Notes under the pieces: model-generated
What the model saw: only the letters and a program-made list of their open reading frames with translations
Told to the model about the DNA's origin: nothing
Databases searched by the model: none
Made by a program: the position numbers and the translations under genes
Shown here: in pieces, positions 33,527 to 35,533 of the stretch
Numbering within the stretch: position 1 is the stretch's first letter
How the letters are laid out: the number at the start of each line of letters is the position of its first letter
Source: Amoebophrya sp. AT5.2
Taxonomy: Eukaryota > Sar > Dinophyceae > Syndiniales > Amoebophryaceae
Assembly: GCA_005223375.1 (NCBI GenBank)
Contig: RXOD01003940.1
Location: 1 to 35,533, forward strand
Reading direction: 5' to 3'
Length of the DNA: 35,533 nt

Positions 33527-34532
33527 GGTCTCGCTGAGTTCTTTTCTATTATATTTTTCTAGATATTTCGCTGCTCCTGTGATTGAGTGAAGACGTAAAA
33601 GCGGGCGAGCACCGTAGTCGGGGTTTTCGGTCTGGTAGTTGTGGAAGTGCCAGGGGGTGGCGTCGCTGACGAAATTGGCTATCGTTCCTTCTCTCAACCC
33701 ACAAAAAACCACCAACAAACGGAAACCGAGACGAAGCCAACCTCTTCCGCCGAGCGGTTCTGCGAATGAAAGCAATGCCGAAGAGCGTCAATTTTTTCAA
33801 TGGCAAACTTATCTTCTAGCATGTGGCTGCGTTTAACTTTGCCCGATTATATGCGGTCGGTCTTTGGAAGATACGTCTCTAGGGGGGCGCCAACCTTTGC
33901 CGACTGTCATCAGTAAAGCTGCTGCGTCCCATGTTCACGAAGTACAGAGGCATTGCAAGTACTGCTTTGTAATACTTTTCCCCACGAAGAAACTCCCTTG
34001 CTTAGTGTCGGTACGTACAATAACTGCTATCGTTGTATCGTGCTCGGTCCTGTTCTTCACGCCCGCGGCGGAAGAAGGAGCGCGAGCTTGCTGCGGTACG
34101 ATCCTCGAAATCGTCTTTGGTTCAAAAGTTATTTTTTCAATTCGGATAAAGTCGCTACGAATGGACGGGCATAAACTTAATGATGTAAACTCCAGCGGTA
34201 TAGTGATTCAACGAAATCGGTAGAATTTCCGCACAGCCGACTAATCTCATCGAAGTACTTCGTGTTGTTTCTGTTAAGTGGTGCCTGGGAGGATATCGTC
34301 GCTCGCAAGAGGTTTTCGAAAATAGAACATGACGAAGCGATAGGAGAGTCTCGCGCTCACTACATCGAACGAAACTGCTTCAGATTGCAGCCGCTGTCTT
34401 TCTGGTTCGTCAGTGTCCTCATCTACTATTTTCCGTGCTTATGATGGAGCAGCCCCACGGCTGGCGCAGCCATCAGTCGTGGCACTAGAAGAGTCAACTG
34501 GAATTCATCGAGAAAAGAATCTACCTGCGACC
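33527..34532. other. Spacer, with an open N-terminal extension at its left end
   Basis: 33527-33775 is an open extension of the downstream gene. From 33776 to 34532 (about 750 bases) I see no supported gene. A plus-strand frame at 33864-34223 has one hydrophobic stretch but no ATG at its start, and I recognise no repeat. Confidence 0.45.
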
Positions 34533-35533
34533 TCACGGGCCGTTGCTGGACGACGAACTCGAGCTGCTTCCAGATGAACTGGAGCTCGAGACGCCATCGC
34601 TGAGCGAAGCCACTTTGTCACCCGGCTTGTAGGTCGCGTCCTGGTCCTGTCGCGCCTCCACCGCTTTCCACGGGTCCCCGTCCGGGAGCACGTCGACACG
34701 GTGTCCGTTTTCGTAGTCCCGGTTGTACCCCTTGCGTTGCTTTTTCTTGGCGGGCAGCGCGTTTTCCTCATCGCTATCGTTGACCTGGATCGAGTTGCGA
34801 GGCTTGGAAGACTTTCGCTGCTGGTCCTGGGCCGGGGCCAGGTTCGCTTGATTGGCCGCCAGCAGGCCCGAAGTCGGGGAATCCGCGGAGATGGTCTCCC
34901 CTCCCAGGCTGGTCAGGAACGACGCAAACAAGTCTCCGCCGCCGACGTTGGCCGCAGCAGCCGGAGGAGGAGGAGCGTTCGAGCTTGCGCCGCCCGGCGT
35001 GGTGGTGGGCTGTTTTTGGCTCTGCAGCAGGGACTGTTCCCGGGCCCGCAACATGTCCAGCTCCTCCTTCTTCTTGCGCTCCTCCTCCTTGTTTCTGAGG
35101 AAGTTGCCGGCGACGTCGACGTCGTTGTTTTGTTCAAAATCCTGCAGCTTTTGTTTGCTGCTGGCGCGACCTCCGGCTTTCTTCATTGATGACGTGACGG
35201 CCTTCTTCTGCGCCTGCAGCGCCTTGATCTGCGCGCCGAGATCCGCCTTCTGCTGCGCTGCCGACGGCCCGAACGCTTTCCCATCAGTGCCGCCGCCGTT
35301 TTCTCCAGTACCATCTTCCGCCACAGTTTCCTTCGACTCCCCGGCCGGAGCCCCAGCTGTCGCCGCCGGAGCGGCCGGACTCAAAGCGCCAGTCTTGGAC
35401 TCGGACTTCTTGTCCTTCTTGGACTTCTTGTTCTTCCGCCAGCCCTCGTTCCCGAAATCCACCATCTTGCCGAAGATGCCCGCGCCAGCCGGCACCCCAC
35501 CGCCATCCGAAACATTCGCCGGAGAGTTCGCAG
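34533..35533 (-). CDS. Lysine-rich, coiled-coil, Ser-tailed protein, truncated at its 5' end by the window edge
   Basis: The frame is open through base 35533 (upstream residues ANSPANVSDGGGVPAGAGIF), so the N-terminus lies outside. Visible order: a Lys-rich patch (WRKNKKSKKDKKSESK), an Ala/Gly/Pro-rich segment, a predicted coiled coil at about 85-160 of the visible part (LGAQIKALQAQKKAVTSSMK, then NKEEERKKKEELDMLRAREQ), a short hydrophobic motif (GGGDLFASFLTSLGGE), an acidic SDEEN followed by a nuclear-localisation-like AKKKQRKGYNRDY, a segment GDPWKAVEARQDQDATYKPG, and a C-terminal poly-Ser tail. The composition suggests a nuclear, RNA- or chromatin-associated protein. No defined domain is recognised. 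Confidence 0.6.
   Translation of the reverse strand, partial: ANSPANVSDGGGVPAGAGIFGKMVDFGNEGWRKNKKSKKDKKSESKTGALSPAAPAATAGAPAGESKETVAEDGTGENGGGTDGKAFGPSAAQQKADLGAQIKALQAQKKAVTSSMKKAGGRASSKQKLQDFEQNNDVDVAGNFLRNKEEERKKKEELDMLRAREQSLLQSQKQPTTTPGGASSNAPPPPAAAANVGGGDLFASFLTSLGGETISADSPTSGLLAANQANLAPAQDQQRKSSKPRNSIQVNDSDEENALPAKKKQRKGYNRDYENGHRVDVLPDGDPWKAVEARQDQDATYKPGDKVASLSDGVSSSSSSGSSSSSSSSNGP

Overview
This looks like nuclear DNA of a protist, most likely an alveolate and best matched by a dinoflagellate or syndinian (Amoebophrya-like) genome. This is inference. The reasons are that every gene I can support confidently lies on the minus strand over 35 kb, the genes are intron-poor with reading frames up to 4.5 kb, and the proteins carry long Ser/Thr/Gly/acidic low-complexity stretches around short conserved cores. 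The recognisable domains also fit: TSP1 and PAN-like extracellular modules, a helical-repeat organellar RNA-binding type protein, a macro domain, a RING finger and a GST. Nothing prokaryotic is visible: no operons with Shine-Dalgarno sites, no tRNA or rRNA, no CRISPR.

Left part (1-24 kb), in minus-strand transcription order from right to left: a PAN-like exon followed by a TSP1 single-pass membrane protein (23.1-21.06 kb); a RING finger protein with a signal-anchor (20.4-19.1 kb); a large Cys-rich protein (18.9-15.4 kb); a HPR/RAP-like helical-repeat protein with a possible organelle leader (14.5-12.0 kb); a small protein ending in a CaaX prenylation box (11.5-11.2 kb); a 1.5-thousand-residue multi-pass membrane protein (10.6-6.0 kb); a macro-domain protein (5.5-3.7 kb); a GST with a one-base frame break (2.86-2.05 kb); and a protein of unknown function that runs off the left edge with one probable intron (1.15 kb-1). 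Spacers here are mostly 0.2-2 kb.

Right part (24.8-35.5 kb): seven minus-strand genes whose products I cannot assign to any family. Five of them (24.8-31.1 kb) are separated by only about 40-160 bases. Two of these spacers hold a polypyrimidine tract and AG just before the ATG, as expected if a long transcript is resolved by spliced-leader trans-splicing. The five-gene block is bracketed by a 36-base direct repeat (33/36 identical) at 24.04 and 32.52 kb. The 1.45-kb spacer upstream of it is packed with about ten degenerate copies of the same motif in alternating orientation, making several foldback units. This block plus its repeats is the best candidate here for something undescribed: a mobile or cassette-like unit, or a family-specific regulatory array. 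No functional claim can be made from sequence alone.

Many ORFs stay open upstream of their first ATG, so some 5' exons are probably missing from the models below. Start sites were chosen at the first in-frame ATG that makes sense; extensions that depend on TTG, CTG or GTG starts were not accepted.
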